Assembly (NCBI RefSeq): GCF_006175995.1
Contig: NZ_VDMB01000022.1
Coordinates: forward strand, 910-51,008
DNA: 50,099 nucleotides
From: Desulfobotulus mexicanus
Lineage (GTDB): Bacteria; Desulfobacterota; Desulfobacteria; Desulfobacterales; ASO4-4
Direction: 5' to 3'
This document shows, in pieces, positions 1 to 7,741 of the stretch. Made by a program: the position numbers and the translations under genes. The notes under the pieces were generated by a model. That model had not been told where the DNA came from and searched no databases. It worked only from the letters and a program-made list of their open reading frames with translations. How positions within the stretch are numbered: the first letter of the stretch is position 1; each line of letters opens with the position of its first letter.

Positions 1-150
1 AAGCTGATAGCACAACAGCGTGTAGGTAACAGGCCCGGCCGAATAGAACCTCGTGAACGTAAAAAAAGGCCTAAAAAATTTCCAAGGCTCAATAAACCAA
101 GAGATGAAAAAAGACTTGAAATTATGAAAAATTGGGACGTTAAATGTTAA
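1..150 (+). pseudogene. C-terminal end of an IS4-type transposase, cut by the window edge
   Basis: The frame is open from base 1 to TAA at 148-150 and gives 49 residues containing RVGNRPGRIEPRERKKRPK and a basic tail ending WDVKC. This Arg/Pro-rich ending (RPGR-EPR-KRRPK) is typical of the C-terminus of IS4-family DDE transposases. The catalytic domain would lie outside the window, so it cannot be said whether the gene is intact. It is followed within 15 bases by a perfect palindrome and then by a broken IS91-family gene, so it is part of a mobile-element pile-up. Confidence 0.6.
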
Positions 151-163
151 ATTCAGTGCCATT

Positions 164-176
164 GGGGTCTGACCCC
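164..176. repeat. Perfect palindrome GGGGTCTGACCCC
   Basis: GGGGTC and GACCCC pair around a single T, 13 bases after the transposase stop codon. The IS91-type transposase remnant begins just after it (an in-frame stop sits at 179-181), so this is close to the junction between two mobile elements. Palindromes of this kind are often seen at ends of insertion sequences or REP-like elements in this group; the assignment to an element end is inference. Confidence 0.5.
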
Positions 177-181
177 TTTAG

Positions 182-388
182 CTTGTTAAGCATGTCCTGC
201 CCAAGGGCTTTCGAAGGATCAGGGACTATGGATTTCTTCATAGCAAAGCCAAAAAGCTGCTTTCACTCGTTCAATATGTCCTGCGTGTCCAGCTTGAGAG
301 TATGACTCCTGTCCCAAGGGCTTCTTTCAGCTGTCCTCGCTGCAAGGCTCCCATGGAGGTTCTGTTTTTTCTTCTGAGACCCAGATGA
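182..388 (+). pseudogene. C-terminal remnant of an IS91-family (Y2) transposase
   Basis: Translation from 182 to TGA at 386-388 gives about 68 residues with HVLPKGFRRIRDYGFLH near the start, followed by AKKLLSLVQ and a late CPRCKAPM cysteine pair. These are the hallmark C-terminal blocks of IS91/ISCR rolling-circle transposases: the HVLPKGF-R-YGFL block and a terminal zinc-binding CxxC. The catalytic HUH and double-tyrosine region is absent. An in-frame TAG at 179-181 closes the frame upstream, just after the GGGGTCTGACCCC palindrome, so the 5' part was lost, probably when the left-hand element inserted or recombined. Confidence 0.75.
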
Positions 389-607
389 AAAGGATTCATT
401 GGTAATAACCAGGCATTAACTGAATCGTGGAGGTGGCAAAGCTATGAAAATACAGTGCTTTTTTTAAGCCTTGTAAAAGGCCTTGCCCCTCTGCGTCCTC
501 AAAAAATTCTTCCTTCCAGACTACCTCCGGATACACCGCTTCCAAAAAATGCTATTTTCTTATAATAGAAACCTGTCGGGGATGCCGCTACGGGCTGGTT
601 CAACGTC

Positions 608-644
608 GGATAAGATCGTGGTTCGTCCCTCACACGATCTATCC
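608..644 (+). repeat. Strong hairpin behind the IS91 remnant (possible oriIS end)
   Basis: AGATCGTG (613-620) pairs perfectly with CACGATCT (633-640) across a 12-base loop, and GGATA (608-612) continues pairing with TATCC after one bulged base. The hairpin lies about 220 bases after the IS91-type stop codon, where IS91-family elements carry their replication-origin end, and 14 bases from the end of the HEPN-like gene. On the plus strand it is followed by a T-rich stretch. Assignment to oriIS is inference; it could also act as a terminator. The rest of 389-657 holds no credible gene. Confidence 0.45.
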
Positions 645-657
645 TTATTTGTTAGTA

Positions 658-1623
658 TTATGCCGCCCGTATCTGATTTATTAGACGAAATATTCCTTTA
701 CTTAAAGGTAAAGAAACTTTTCCTGCGCGCTCGTAACCATAATTCATAAGATGGTACATTAATGATACAATTGAATTACTCACATTATATAGAGTTAAAA
801 TATCATTGTTCTTCCCACCCAAGTCAAAAGAAACTGGACTTTTTAGCCATTCAGTATTTCTCAACACTATATCATGATCATGAAGAGCTCCTTTATAAGG
901 ATACCAAACACCGTGGGTGTGCTGATAATTAACTTTATTTCGAATTTGAGATGGCCAATTTCCTTTTGCGGCACCAGACATATGTAAAGCCGCTTTAATA
1001 TTTGAAATCAAAGTTAATGCATCCGACTTATGCTTTCCAAGTCCGGTAGTATTTGAAATATTATCAATCAACCATATAAGCAACTTTGAAAATGACAACC
1101 ACGTATCAGCATGTGAGTCTTTTAGTTTGTTGAACTTAATTTTATTATTCAAAATTGATGAAAAATAGAATCCATTTTCTATACTAGAAACACCGCCATC
1201 TAGCTCCGTTACACTCGCAATTTGAAATACTTTATCAACATAATCCCCCTCCAATTGACTACATGCCAATCCATAAATTCGCAATAGAGCATGAGCCGCA
1301 AAAAAAGCAGAATAATACATTTGAACAGCTGCCCATCCCGTACTCTTTGGCAATTTATTAATCTTTCCCACACTCCATATAGATTCAATCGCCGCTTGAG
1401 CAAATCTATTACAATCGTTTGCTAAAGATGCATGTAAGATTTCTGATTGCTGAAACTGTAACTCAAATTCAGTTGCTCGATTTTTTGTGGATGGCTCTAG
1501 ACACTCGGAAACTAAATAGTGACCATTTGCAACCCATGCCTTCAGGTCAGATTCCGTTAATAATTTCACTTCAAATATTTCATTCAACGAAAGCTGGTGA
1601 ATTATTTTTATCTCAGGAATCAT
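658..1623 (-). CDS. HEPN-like domain protein, second gene of a DGQHR-HEPN pair
   Basis: A 321-residue protein that I cannot assign to a named family. Two features suggest a HEPN fold. A helix at about residues 96-116 carries YYSAFFAAHALLR, resembling the Tyr/Ala-rich helix of HEPN proteins. A second segment has Arg228 and His235 in RNKVNYQH, which fits the R-x4-6-H motif of HEPN ribonucleases. There is no signal peptide or clear membrane segment. The ATG (1621-1623) directly follows the stop of the upstream DGQHR gene (TAAATG, no gap), so translation is probably coupled. Base composition is visibly more AT-rich than the arg genes. The 3' end lies 14 bases from a hairpin behind an IS91 remnant, so the last residues may have been altered by that junction. 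A role in RNA cleavage or defence is inference. Confidence 0.55.
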   Translation of the reverse strand: MIPEIKIIHQLSLNEIFEVKLLTESDLKAWVANGHYLVSECLEPSTKNRATEFELQFQQSEILHASLANDCNRFAQAAIESIWSVGKINKLPKSTGWAAVQMYYSAFFAAHALLRIYGLACSQLEGDYVDKVFQIASVTELDGGVSSIENGFYFSSILNNKIKFNKLKDSHADTWLSFSKLLIWLIDNISNTTGLGKHKSDALTLISNIKAALHMSGAAKGNWPSQIRNKVNYQHTHGVWYPYKGALHDHDIVLRNTEWLKSPVSFDLGGKNNDILTLYNVSNSIVSLMYHLMNYGYERAGKVSLPLSKGIFRLINQIRAA

Positions 1624-2595
1624 TTAAAGAGTAAACTCCTGTTTTAATGACTCCTCTAGGTGATCTACGATCGGCTTATAAGCATTAGTAGGGGTTGCAA
1701 GCTTGGCCGGTTTAATTCTTTGACCAGTAATTTCCGTAAACTCATAATAATTATCTACTGAGTAAATTGCTCCGAATCTGTCTTTTACTCTCGCAGTAAT
1801 TATTGGAAAAAAACCCGAAATTGCTTTAAAGACAGTTGTATTAAACGCTTGCTCCTCTAACTTATGGGGGACTAAAACTCCTTCATTGAAAGCAATCAAA
1901 TAAGAATTAAATATTTCATATATTTCGTCTGAATTCTTGTTTCCAAATACTTTCACTAATGGCTTTACGGCAGTGTTAAACACCGAACGTGTTATCTTCC
2001 CCTTTTCTCTCTTCGATGCTGACAGCCTGTTATATAGGACACTGTCATTTTCCGTCGAAAATGTATCGAATAGCTCTCTGAGATATTGCTCAGTATCATT
2101 CTCATACTCGGCCATTTTCTTTATATCTAGGAGAAGCTCGGTAGGCACGCCTTTCTGCTTTGAATTGATATCGATAAATAGCCTAGATTCATCACGTTTA
2201 GATAAATTTTCATAAACTACAACAGGTATTCTGAGAGCCGTTTTTGCGAGCTTAAACCCGTAAACTCGATGCTGTCCATCTATGATTAAAAACGCCTTAT
2301 TAATGCTCAAAAAACTTACGGACTTCCTCTTTGAATCATAATAAAAATCAGAGTCTTCTTGAGCTGATAAGACAATTGAACTAGGTATTGTCCCTAATCC
2401 TGAATCAATGTAATTAGCTATTTCGGCCGCTCTTTTTTTATCCAATTCTCGTTGAAAACCTTCAATAGGGTCTTCATCGCGATTCACAACGAAACATGTT
2501 TCTGCAAGCACGTCACTCGGCATAGTAAATGAGTAAAACCTATAATCACCTTGGCGAACTAGACTTACACTACCATAGCTTACTTTGTCACTCAT
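1624..2595 (-). CDS. DGQHR-domain protein (DndB/DpdB-like)
   Basis: A 323-residue soluble protein with the family's defining motif DGQHR at residues 106-110, preceded by hydrophobic AFLII. The typical flanks are present: an FQR-x-LDKKRAAEIANYI segment at about 47-63 and an FIDINSKQKGV segment at about 140-150. This family, related to the ParB/Srx fold, includes DndB, the regulator of DNA phosphorothioation, and DpdB of 7-deazaguanine DNA modification. None of the partner genes of those systems is nearby; the only partner is the HEPN-like gene that follows with no gap. The ATG at 2595 has an AAGGAAG ribosome site six bases upstream. The gene is AT-rich and sits between mobile-element debris and argH, which suggests transfer. 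The family call is firm; the function is not known. Confidence 0.8.
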   Translation of the reverse strand: MSDKVSYGSVSLVRQGDYRFYSFTMPSDVLAETCFVVNRDEDPIEGFQRELDKKRAAEIANYIDSGLGTIPSSIVLSAQEDSDFYYDSKRKSVSFLSINKAFLIIDGQHRVYGFKLAKTALRIPVVVYENLSKRDESRLFIDINSKQKGVPTELLLDIKKMAEYENDTEQYLRELFDTFSTENDSVLYNRLSASKREKGKITRSVFNTAVKPLVKVFGNKNSDEIYEIFNSYLIAFNEGVLVPHKLEEQAFNTTVFKAISGFFPIITARVKDRFGAIYSVDNYYEFTEITGQRIKPAKLATPTNAYKPIVDHLEESLKQEFTL

Positions 2596-2625
2596 CTGAC
2601 TTCCTTAGTTTGATACCAAGTTTGA

Positions 2626-2631
2626 ATTATA
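2626..2631 (-). promoter_or_regulatory. Possible -10 element of the DGQHR-HEPN unit
   Basis: On the minus strand a perfect TATAAT lies 30 bases before the DGQHR ATG. No good -35 box stands 16-18 bases upstream (AGGTCT or GGTCTC are the best), so this is a weak prediction. Confidence 0.3.
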
Positions 2632-2712
2632 ACACCTCTATACCAATGAGACCTTCTCCTAAACCTACTATCTAGCCTGCTGGATTCCCACCCGCATCTT
2701 TTGATCTTTTTT

Positions 2713-2734
2713 AAAAAAAGCCTTCTTTGAAGCT
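2713..2734 (-). terminator. Weak terminator-like hairpin downstream of argH
   Basis: Read on the minus strand, AGCTTC and GAAGGCT can pair around a short A-rich loop with one bulged G and are followed by seven T. A longer stem without a T-run lies closer to argH: CCCTGCTTC-TGCC at 2752-2764 pairs with 2773-2786. Together they probably end the arg transcript. The stretch 2596-2901 holds nothing else that I recognise. Confidence 0.35.
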
Positions 2735-2751
2735 GAATCTCCCGGAAAGCC

Positions 2752-2786
2752 CCCTGCTTCTGCCTTCAGTCAGGCAAGAAGCAGGG
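2752..2786 (-). repeat. Inverted repeat downstream of argH
   Basis: A 13-base arm at 2752-2764 (starting CCCTGCTTC) pairs with 2773-2786 (ending GAAGCAGGG) with one bulged A and an 8-base loop. No T-run follows on the minus strand, so it may protect the 3' end or act with the weaker T-tailed hairpin beyond it. Confidence 0.45.
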
Positions 2787-2901
2787 TCAAGAACTGTTTT
2801 ACTGCGGACAATTACCAGAAACCTACCAAACACATCTCCAGTCAGCGCAGCCCCATCTTCAAACAGCGAGAATCCGGCCATTTTAAAGCCTGCGCCTTAT
2901 C

Positions 2902-4290
2902 TTACACCCGCTCCTGCGCCAGAACCTCTCTGGCAATATTCACAGCCTTTTGTACATTTTCCGTGGCCGTACCCCCGGCAGATTTTCTGCGGTTTATCAT
3001 ACTTTCTACGGAAAGAGCCTCAAAAAGATCTTCTTCCACAAGCTCAGAAAAACCCTTCAACTCTTCTAAGCTAAGATCCTGCAATTCCTTTCCAAGGGAA
3101 AGGGCGTATGCCACAGCTTTGCCCACAACGCTGTGGCATTTTCTGAAGGGCAGCCCCTTCTCCACAAGGTAATCCGCCATGTCCGTTGCATTGAGAAAGC
3201 CCTTTTCGCAGGAAGACCGCATCCGGTCGGCCAGCACCTTCATGTTGGGCAACATGCGGATATAAATATCCACAACTGACTTCAGGGTATCCACACCGTC
3301 AAAGAGGGGGAACTTGTCCTCCTGCATATCCCGGTTATAGGCCATGGGCAGGGATTTCATGAGGGTGAGAATATTCATCAGATGCCCGTAAACCCTGCCC
3401 GTCTTGCCCCTCACCAATTCAGGAATATCAGGATTTTTTTTCTGGGGCATGATGGAAGAGCCGGTTGTGAAGGCATCGGAAAGCTGAATAAAGGCGAATT
3501 CCGAAGATGACCATAAAATCAGTTCTTCGGAAATCCTTGAAAAATGCATCATGCAGATGGAGGCACAGGCGAGAAACTCCGCCACAAAATCACGGTCCGC
3601 CACCGTATCCATGCTGTTGGCGGAAACCGCCGGGAAATTCAGAAGACTGCGGGTCATTTCCCGGTCTATGGGATGGGGAGTTCCTGCCAGTGCGGCAGCT
3701 CCCAGGGGCAGAACATTGATGCGCTTCAGGGCATCTTTGAGTCGTTCCGCATCCCTTGTGAACATCTCATAATAGGCCATCATGTGGTGGGAAAAAAGCA
3801 CGGGCTGTGCCCGTTGCAGATGGGTGTATCCCGGCATGGGTACTCCCATATGGGCTTCGGCCAGATCCACAAAGGCCCTGCGCAGGGTATGCAGCCCTGT
3901 TATGATCTCTTCTGTTTCCCTGCGCAGCCAGAGTCTGACATCCAGTGCCACCTGATCGTTACGGCTGCGGGCCGTATGGAGTTTTCTTGCCGTATCCCCA
4001 ATTTTTCCCGTAAGGGCCGACTCGATGTGCATGTGAATGTCTTCAAGACTGTCATCGTGCACAAAACGACCCTCTGCAATGTCCTTTTCAATTTCCCTTA
4101 AGCCCTTTTCAATGGCATCGGCTTCATCGGAAGAAAGAATACCCGCAGAAACCAGCATGCGGGAATGGGCAATGGAGCCTTCTATATCTTCCCGGAACAT
4201 GCGGGAATCCGTGGCAATGGACGAGGTAAAGCGCTCCACGCTCTTATCCGTGGGGATATCAAAACGCCCGTCCCATAATTTTTCCGCCAT
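2902..4290 (-). CDS. argH: Argininosuccinate lyase
   Basis: Cleaves argininosuccinate to arginine and fumarate, the last step of arginine synthesis, in the cytoplasm as a tetramer. The 462 residues match the family length. The signature GSSIMPQKKN is at 277-286, carrying the catalytic serine of the mobile loop. HTARSRNDQ is at 105-113, and the YTHLQ block at 155-159 has the His of the acid-base pair. It is the last gene of the arg run, 12 bases after argG. The ATG at 4290 has AAGGAA nine bases upstream. Only mobile-element debris and the DGQHR pair follow. Confidence 0.97.
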   Translation of the reverse strand: MAEKLWDGRFDIPTDKSVERFTSSIATDSRMFREDIEGSIAHSRMLVSAGILSSDEADAIEKGLREIEKDIAEGRFVHDDSLEDIHMHIESALTGKIGDTARKLHTARSRNDQVALDVRLWLRRETEEIITGLHTLRRAFVDLAEAHMGVPMPGYTHLQRAQPVLFSHHMMAYYEMFTRDAERLKDALKRINVLPLGAAALAGTPHPIDREMTRSLLNFPAVSANSMDTVADRDFVAEFLACASICMMHFSRISEELILWSSSEFAFIQLSDAFTTGSSIMPQKKNPDIPELVRGKTGRVYGHLMNILTLMKSLPMAYNRDMQEDKFPLFDGVDTLKSVVDIYIRMLPNMKVLADRMRSSCEKGFLNATDMADYLVEKGLPFRKCHSVVGKAVAYALSLGKELQDLSLEELKGFSELVEEDLFEALSVESMINRRKSAGGTATENVQKAVNIAREVLAQERV

Positions 4291-4302
4291 GATTATTTTT
4301 CC

Positions 4303-5502
4303 TTATTTCTGCATCAGCCGCTGAATACGAAGGCGCAGGGCGTTGAGCCGGATAAAGCCTTCCGCATCCCGCTGCTGGTAAACGCGGTCATCTTCAAAGG
4401 TGGCAAAGGCTTCGGAGTAGATGGAGTTATCGGACTTCCGGCCCAGCACATAGCATTGACCTTTGTAAAGTTTGAGACGCACCACACCATTTACCACGGT
4501 CTGGGTTTCGTCAATCATGTGCTGTAAAAGACGCATTTCCGGAGAGAACCAGAAGCCGTTATAAACCAGCTCCGCATATTTGGGGATGAGGCTGTCACGC
4601 AGATGGGCCACCTCCCTGTCCATGGTGATGGATTCCATGGCCATGTGGGCCTTGCGCAGTACAGTGCCGCCGGGTGTTTCATAAACGCCTCTGGACTTCA
4701 TGCCTACAAAGCGGTTTTCCACAAGGTCAATGCGGCCAATACCGTTGCGTCCACCAAGGGTATTCAGGGTTTTCAGCATACGGGCGGGGCTAAGCTCCTC
4801 GCCATTGACTGCAACGGGGTTTCCGGCACGGAAGGTGATTTCTATGATTTCAGGGGTATCCGGTGCTTTTTCCGGAGCCACGCTCATGGTGTACATCTCA
4901 TCCGTGGCTTCCTGCCATGGGTCTTCCAGCACACCGCCTTCATAGCTGATGTGCAGCATGTTACGGTCTGTGCTGTAGGGTTTTTTAGGGGTGTTGGGCA
5001 CAGAGATATCATGCTTTGCGGCAAAGGCCATGAGGGCCGTGCGGGATGTGAGATCCCATTCCCGCCAGGGAGCAATAATACGGATGTGGGGATCAATGGA
5101 GAAATAGCTCAACTCAAAGCGCACCTGATCATTGCCCTTACCCGTGGCTCCGTGACTGACGGCATCCGCCCCTTCCAGCTTGGCAATTTCCATCTGCCGC
5201 TTGGCAATGAGGGGCCGGGCCAGGGAAGTTCCCAGAAGATACTCCCCTTCATACATGGCATTGGCCCTGAATGCAGGAAAAACATAATCCCGTACAAACT
5301 CTTCCCGCAGATCATCTATGTAGACCTTGGATGCACCGGTTTTCAGAGCCTTCGGCTCAATGAAATCCAGTTCTTCTTCCTGCCCCACATCGGCAGAAAA
5401 TGCGATGACTTCACATTCATAGCTTTCTATAAGCCATTTGAGGATAACGGAAGTATCCAGACCACCGGAATAGGCAAGTACCACCTTTTTAACACCACTC
5501 AT
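4303..5502 (-). CDS. argG: Argininosuccinate synthase
   Basis: Joins citrulline and aspartate with ATP to form argininosuccinate. The 399-residue protein starts [18 protein letters not shown], with the PP-loop AYSGGLDTS at 10-18 that binds ATP. I place the start at ATG 5502 because GGGGGAG lies 9 bases before it. An in-frame ATG at 5520 would add six residues but has no ribosome site and places that G-run inside the gene. It lies between argF and argH in the same transcript. Confidence 0.96.
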   Translation of the reverse strand: MSGVKKVVLAYSGGLDTSVILKWLIESYECEVIAFSADVGQEEELDFIEPKALKTGASKVYIDDLREEFVRDYVFPAFRANAMYEGEYLLGTSLARPLIAKRQMEIAKLEGADAVSHGATGKGNDQVRFELSYFSIDPHIRIIAPWREWDLTSRTALMAFAAKHDISVPNTPKKPYSTDRNMLHISYEGGVLEDPWQEATDEMYTMSVAPEKAPDTPEIIEITFRAGNPVAVNGEELSPARMLKTLNTLGGRNGIGRIDLVENRFVGMKSRGVYETPGGTVLRKAHMAMESITMDREVAHLRDSLIPKYAELVYNGFWFSPEMRLLQHMIDETQTVVNGVVRLKLYKGQCYVLGRKSDNSIYSEAFATFEDDRVYQQRDAEGFIRLNALRLRIQRLMQK

Positions 5503-5564
5503 AAATTGTTTCTCCCCCATCGGATACAGGCCCCTTGGATGCCTGATGGTTCATGAAATTATCT

Positions 5565-6485
5565 TTATTTATTTACCAGGCAATCCAGCAGAGCAGCATG
5601 CATGTGCATCTTGTTTTCCGCCTGATCCCATAGCTCAGGATGGGATTCCATAACACCATCCGTTATTTCCTCACCCCTGTGGGCAGGCAGACAATGCAGC
5701 ACAAGGGCATCCTTTGCCGCCAGTTTCATGCGGGCCTCATCCACACAGAAGCCTTTAAAATCATTTTCCCGTTTTTTCTGCTCTTCTTCCTGCCCCATGC
5801 TGGCCCAGACATCCGTATAAACGACATCCGCACCCGCCATGGCCTCCTCGGGGCTTCGTACCACCTTCACCCGGCCGGGGGATCTTTCTTCCGCCAGCGC
5901 AAGCACATCCCCATCCGGATCATAGCCCTCAGGGCAGGCCAGCATCAGAGAAAAGCCCAGAACACCTGCGGCATTGATCCATGACTGGGCCACATTGTTT
6001 CCGTCTCCCACCCAGGCAAATTTCAGATCTTTAAGTTTATCAAAGCCACCCTTAAGCTCCACCACCGTCAGCAGATCGCTTAAGATCTGGCAGGGATGAA
6101 ATCGGTCACTCAGGGCGTTTATCACGGGAATGGAAGACCATTTGGCAAACTCTTCAATGAGATCCTGAGCATAGGTACGGATCACCAGAACATCTATATA
6201 GCGGGACAGAACCCTTGCCGTATCTTTCACCGGCTCGGATCTGCTCATCTGTGTGGCTCCGGTGGACAGGAACATGGGATGCCCCCCCAGACGGGCCCAA
6301 GCGGATTCAAAGGAAACCCTTGTCCGGGTGGAAGCCTTGTCAAAGACCATCCCCATAACCTTACCCGCAAAGGGTCTGTCAACGATACCCAGACGCCTGC
6401 GGGCCTTCATTTCCAAAGCCCTGTCCATGAGCATGCGGAAATCTTCCCGGCTCAGTTCTCCAAGATGCAGCAGATCCTTTTTCAC
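5565..6485 (-). CDS. argF: Ornithine carbamoyltransferase
   Basis: Transfers the carbamoyl group from carbamoyl phosphate to ornithine, making citrulline. The 306 residues carry the carbamoyl-phosphate loop STRTR at 52-56, HPCQ at 130-133, the ornithine-binding DVWASMG at 225-231 and HCLPAHRG at 264-271. The SMG loop and HCLP motif separate it from aspartate carbamoyltransferase. The start is GTG at 6485, with GGGAGG upstream. It follows argD after about 70 bases that contain a small stem-loop. Confidence 0.96.
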   Translation of the reverse strand: MKKDLLHLGELSREDFRMLMDRALEMKARRRLGIVDRPFAGKVMGMVFDKASTRTRVSFESAWARLGGHPMFLSTGATQMSRSEPVKDTARVLSRYIDVLVIRTYAQDLIEEFAKWSSIPVINALSDRFHPCQILSDLLTVVELKGGFDKLKDLKFAWVGDGNNVAQSWINAAGVLGFSLMLACPEGYDPDGDVLALAEERSPGRVKVVRSPEEAMAGADVVYTDVWASMGQEEEQKKRENDFKGFCVDEARMKLAAKDALVLHCLPAHRGEEITDGVMESHPELWDQAENKMHMHAALLDCLVNK

Positions 6486-6508
6486 CAGTCCTGTTCCTCC
6501 CTAGAAAA

Positions 6509-6532
6509 GCAGCACAGTGGAAAAAATGCTGC
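6509..6532 (-). terminator. Stem-loop with T-run between argD and argF
   Basis: On the minus strand GCAGCA (6532-6527) pairs with TGCTGC (6514-6509) across a 12-base loop and is followed by TTTTC. The stem is only six pairs, so this is at most a leaky terminator or a stabilising element inside the arg operon. Confidence 0.3.
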
Positions 6533-6556
6533 CGTATATTAAAAAATATTGAAATA

Positions 6557-7741
6557 TCAAAGCCCGGACAGCAGCTCCGCCAGAGCCTCAATCATTTCAT
6601 CAATTTCTTCCCTTGTAATGATAAAGGGCGGTGCAAAACGAAGGGTGTTGCCCTGCACGCAATTGATGATAAATCCTTTTTCCATCATGGCTTTCACCAG
6701 AGGCGTTCCCTCACAGGTAAGCTCAATACCCAAAAGAAGACCCAGCCCCCGGACCTCCTTTGCCACGGCTAAGGAAAGAAGACCTTCCAGTTTTTTCTTA
6801 AAATACTGCCCCGTCTCAAAACAGCGCTGCACAAGATTTTCCTGTTCAAGCGTCTCCAGCACAGCCAGCGCACCGGCAGTCACAAGGGGTGTACCTCCAA
6901 AGGTACTGGCATGGGAACCGGGCGTGAAGCTTGCCATCACCCTGTTTTCTGCCAGCATGGCACCAATGGGAAGACCATTGCCAAGGGCTTTGGCAAGGGT
7001 CATGATATCTGGTCTGACACCGCTGTGCTCATAGGCAAAGAGAGTTCCCGTACGGCCGATACCCGTCTGGATTTCATCAAATATCAGAAGAAGCCCCATT
7101 TCATCACAGATGCGGCGAACAGCCTCAAGATAGCCAGTCTCGGGTACGCGCACCCCGCCTTCTCCCTGAACAGGTTCCAGCATAATGGCGCAGGTATGAT
7201 CCGTGATCATCTTTTCAAGGCTTGTGAGGTCGCCATAGGGCACATGGTCAAAACCTTCAAGGACAGGGGCAAAACCCTCCCGGATTTTTTCCTGACCTGT
7301 AGCCGAAAGGGTGGCCATGGTGCGGCCGTGGAAGGATTTATCCATGGCAATGATGCGGTGGCAGTCTGCCCCTTTGTGCTGGTGGCCATATCTGCGGGCC
7401 AGCTTGATGGCGGCCTCGTTGGCCTCTGCACCGGAATTACAGAAAAAAACCTTGTCGGCAAAGCTTCTGGCGGTCAGCCATTCGGCCAGCTTCACCTGAG
7501 GCTCTGTATAAAAAAGGTTGGACACATGCACAAGCTCTGCTGCCTGTGCTGCCATGGCCTTTACCAGAGCAGGATGGCTGTGGCCAAGGCTGCAAACGGC
7601 AATGCCGCTGATGAAATCAATATATTCACGGCCCGTTTCATCCCAGAGCCGTGTTCCCTTCCCCTTCATAAGGGTCAGGGGGTAGCGGGCATAGGTGTGG
7701 GCCATGACCGCATCGGCCCTTTGTTGCAGATTATCCGTCAT
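6557..7741 (-). CDS. argD: Acetylornithine aminotransferase
   Basis: A PLP-dependent class III transaminase that converts N-acetylglutamate semialdehyde to N-acetylornithine. With the start at 7741 it has 394 residues, the usual length. Visible are SGAEANEAA at 103-111, the FDEIQTGIGRTG block with the PLP-binding Asp near 222, and the Schiff-base Lys near 251 in TLAKALGNG. The start at 7741 gives an exact ATGA overlap with the argB stop; a frame open further upstream to 7825 would run inside argB and is not needed. Confidence 0.95.
   Translation of the reverse strand: MTDNLQQRADAVMAHTYARYPLTLMKGKGTRLWDETGREYIDFISGIAVCSLGHSHPALVKAMAAQAAELVHVSNLFYTEPQVKLAEWLTARSFADKVFFCNSGAEANEAAIKLARRYGHQHKGADCHRIIAMDKSFHGRTMATLSATGQEKIREGFAPVLEGFDHVPYGDLTSLEKMITDHTCAIMLEPVQGEGGVRVPETGYLEAVRRICDEMGLLLIFDEIQTGIGRTGTLFAYEHSGVRPDIMTLAKALGNGLPIGAMLAENRVMASFTPGSHASTFGGTPLVTAGALAVLETLEQENLVQRCFETGQYFKKKLEGLLSLAVAKEVRGLGLLLGIELTCEGTPLVKAMMEKGFIINCVQGNTLRFAPPFIITREEIDEMIEALAELLSGL

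Noticed and set aside
483-749. 88-codon plus-strand frame
   Set aside because: It crosses the IS91 end and the 3' part of the HEPN-like gene on the other strand and matches no protein pattern.
5503-5520. Upstream ATG for argG
   Set aside because: It has no ribosome site and would swallow the GGGGGAG that serves ATG 5502.
4603-5556. 317-codon plus-strand frame opposite argG
   Set aside because: It is fully antisense to argG, His/Gly-rich in the way typical of shadow frames, and extends past the gene end without a start signal.
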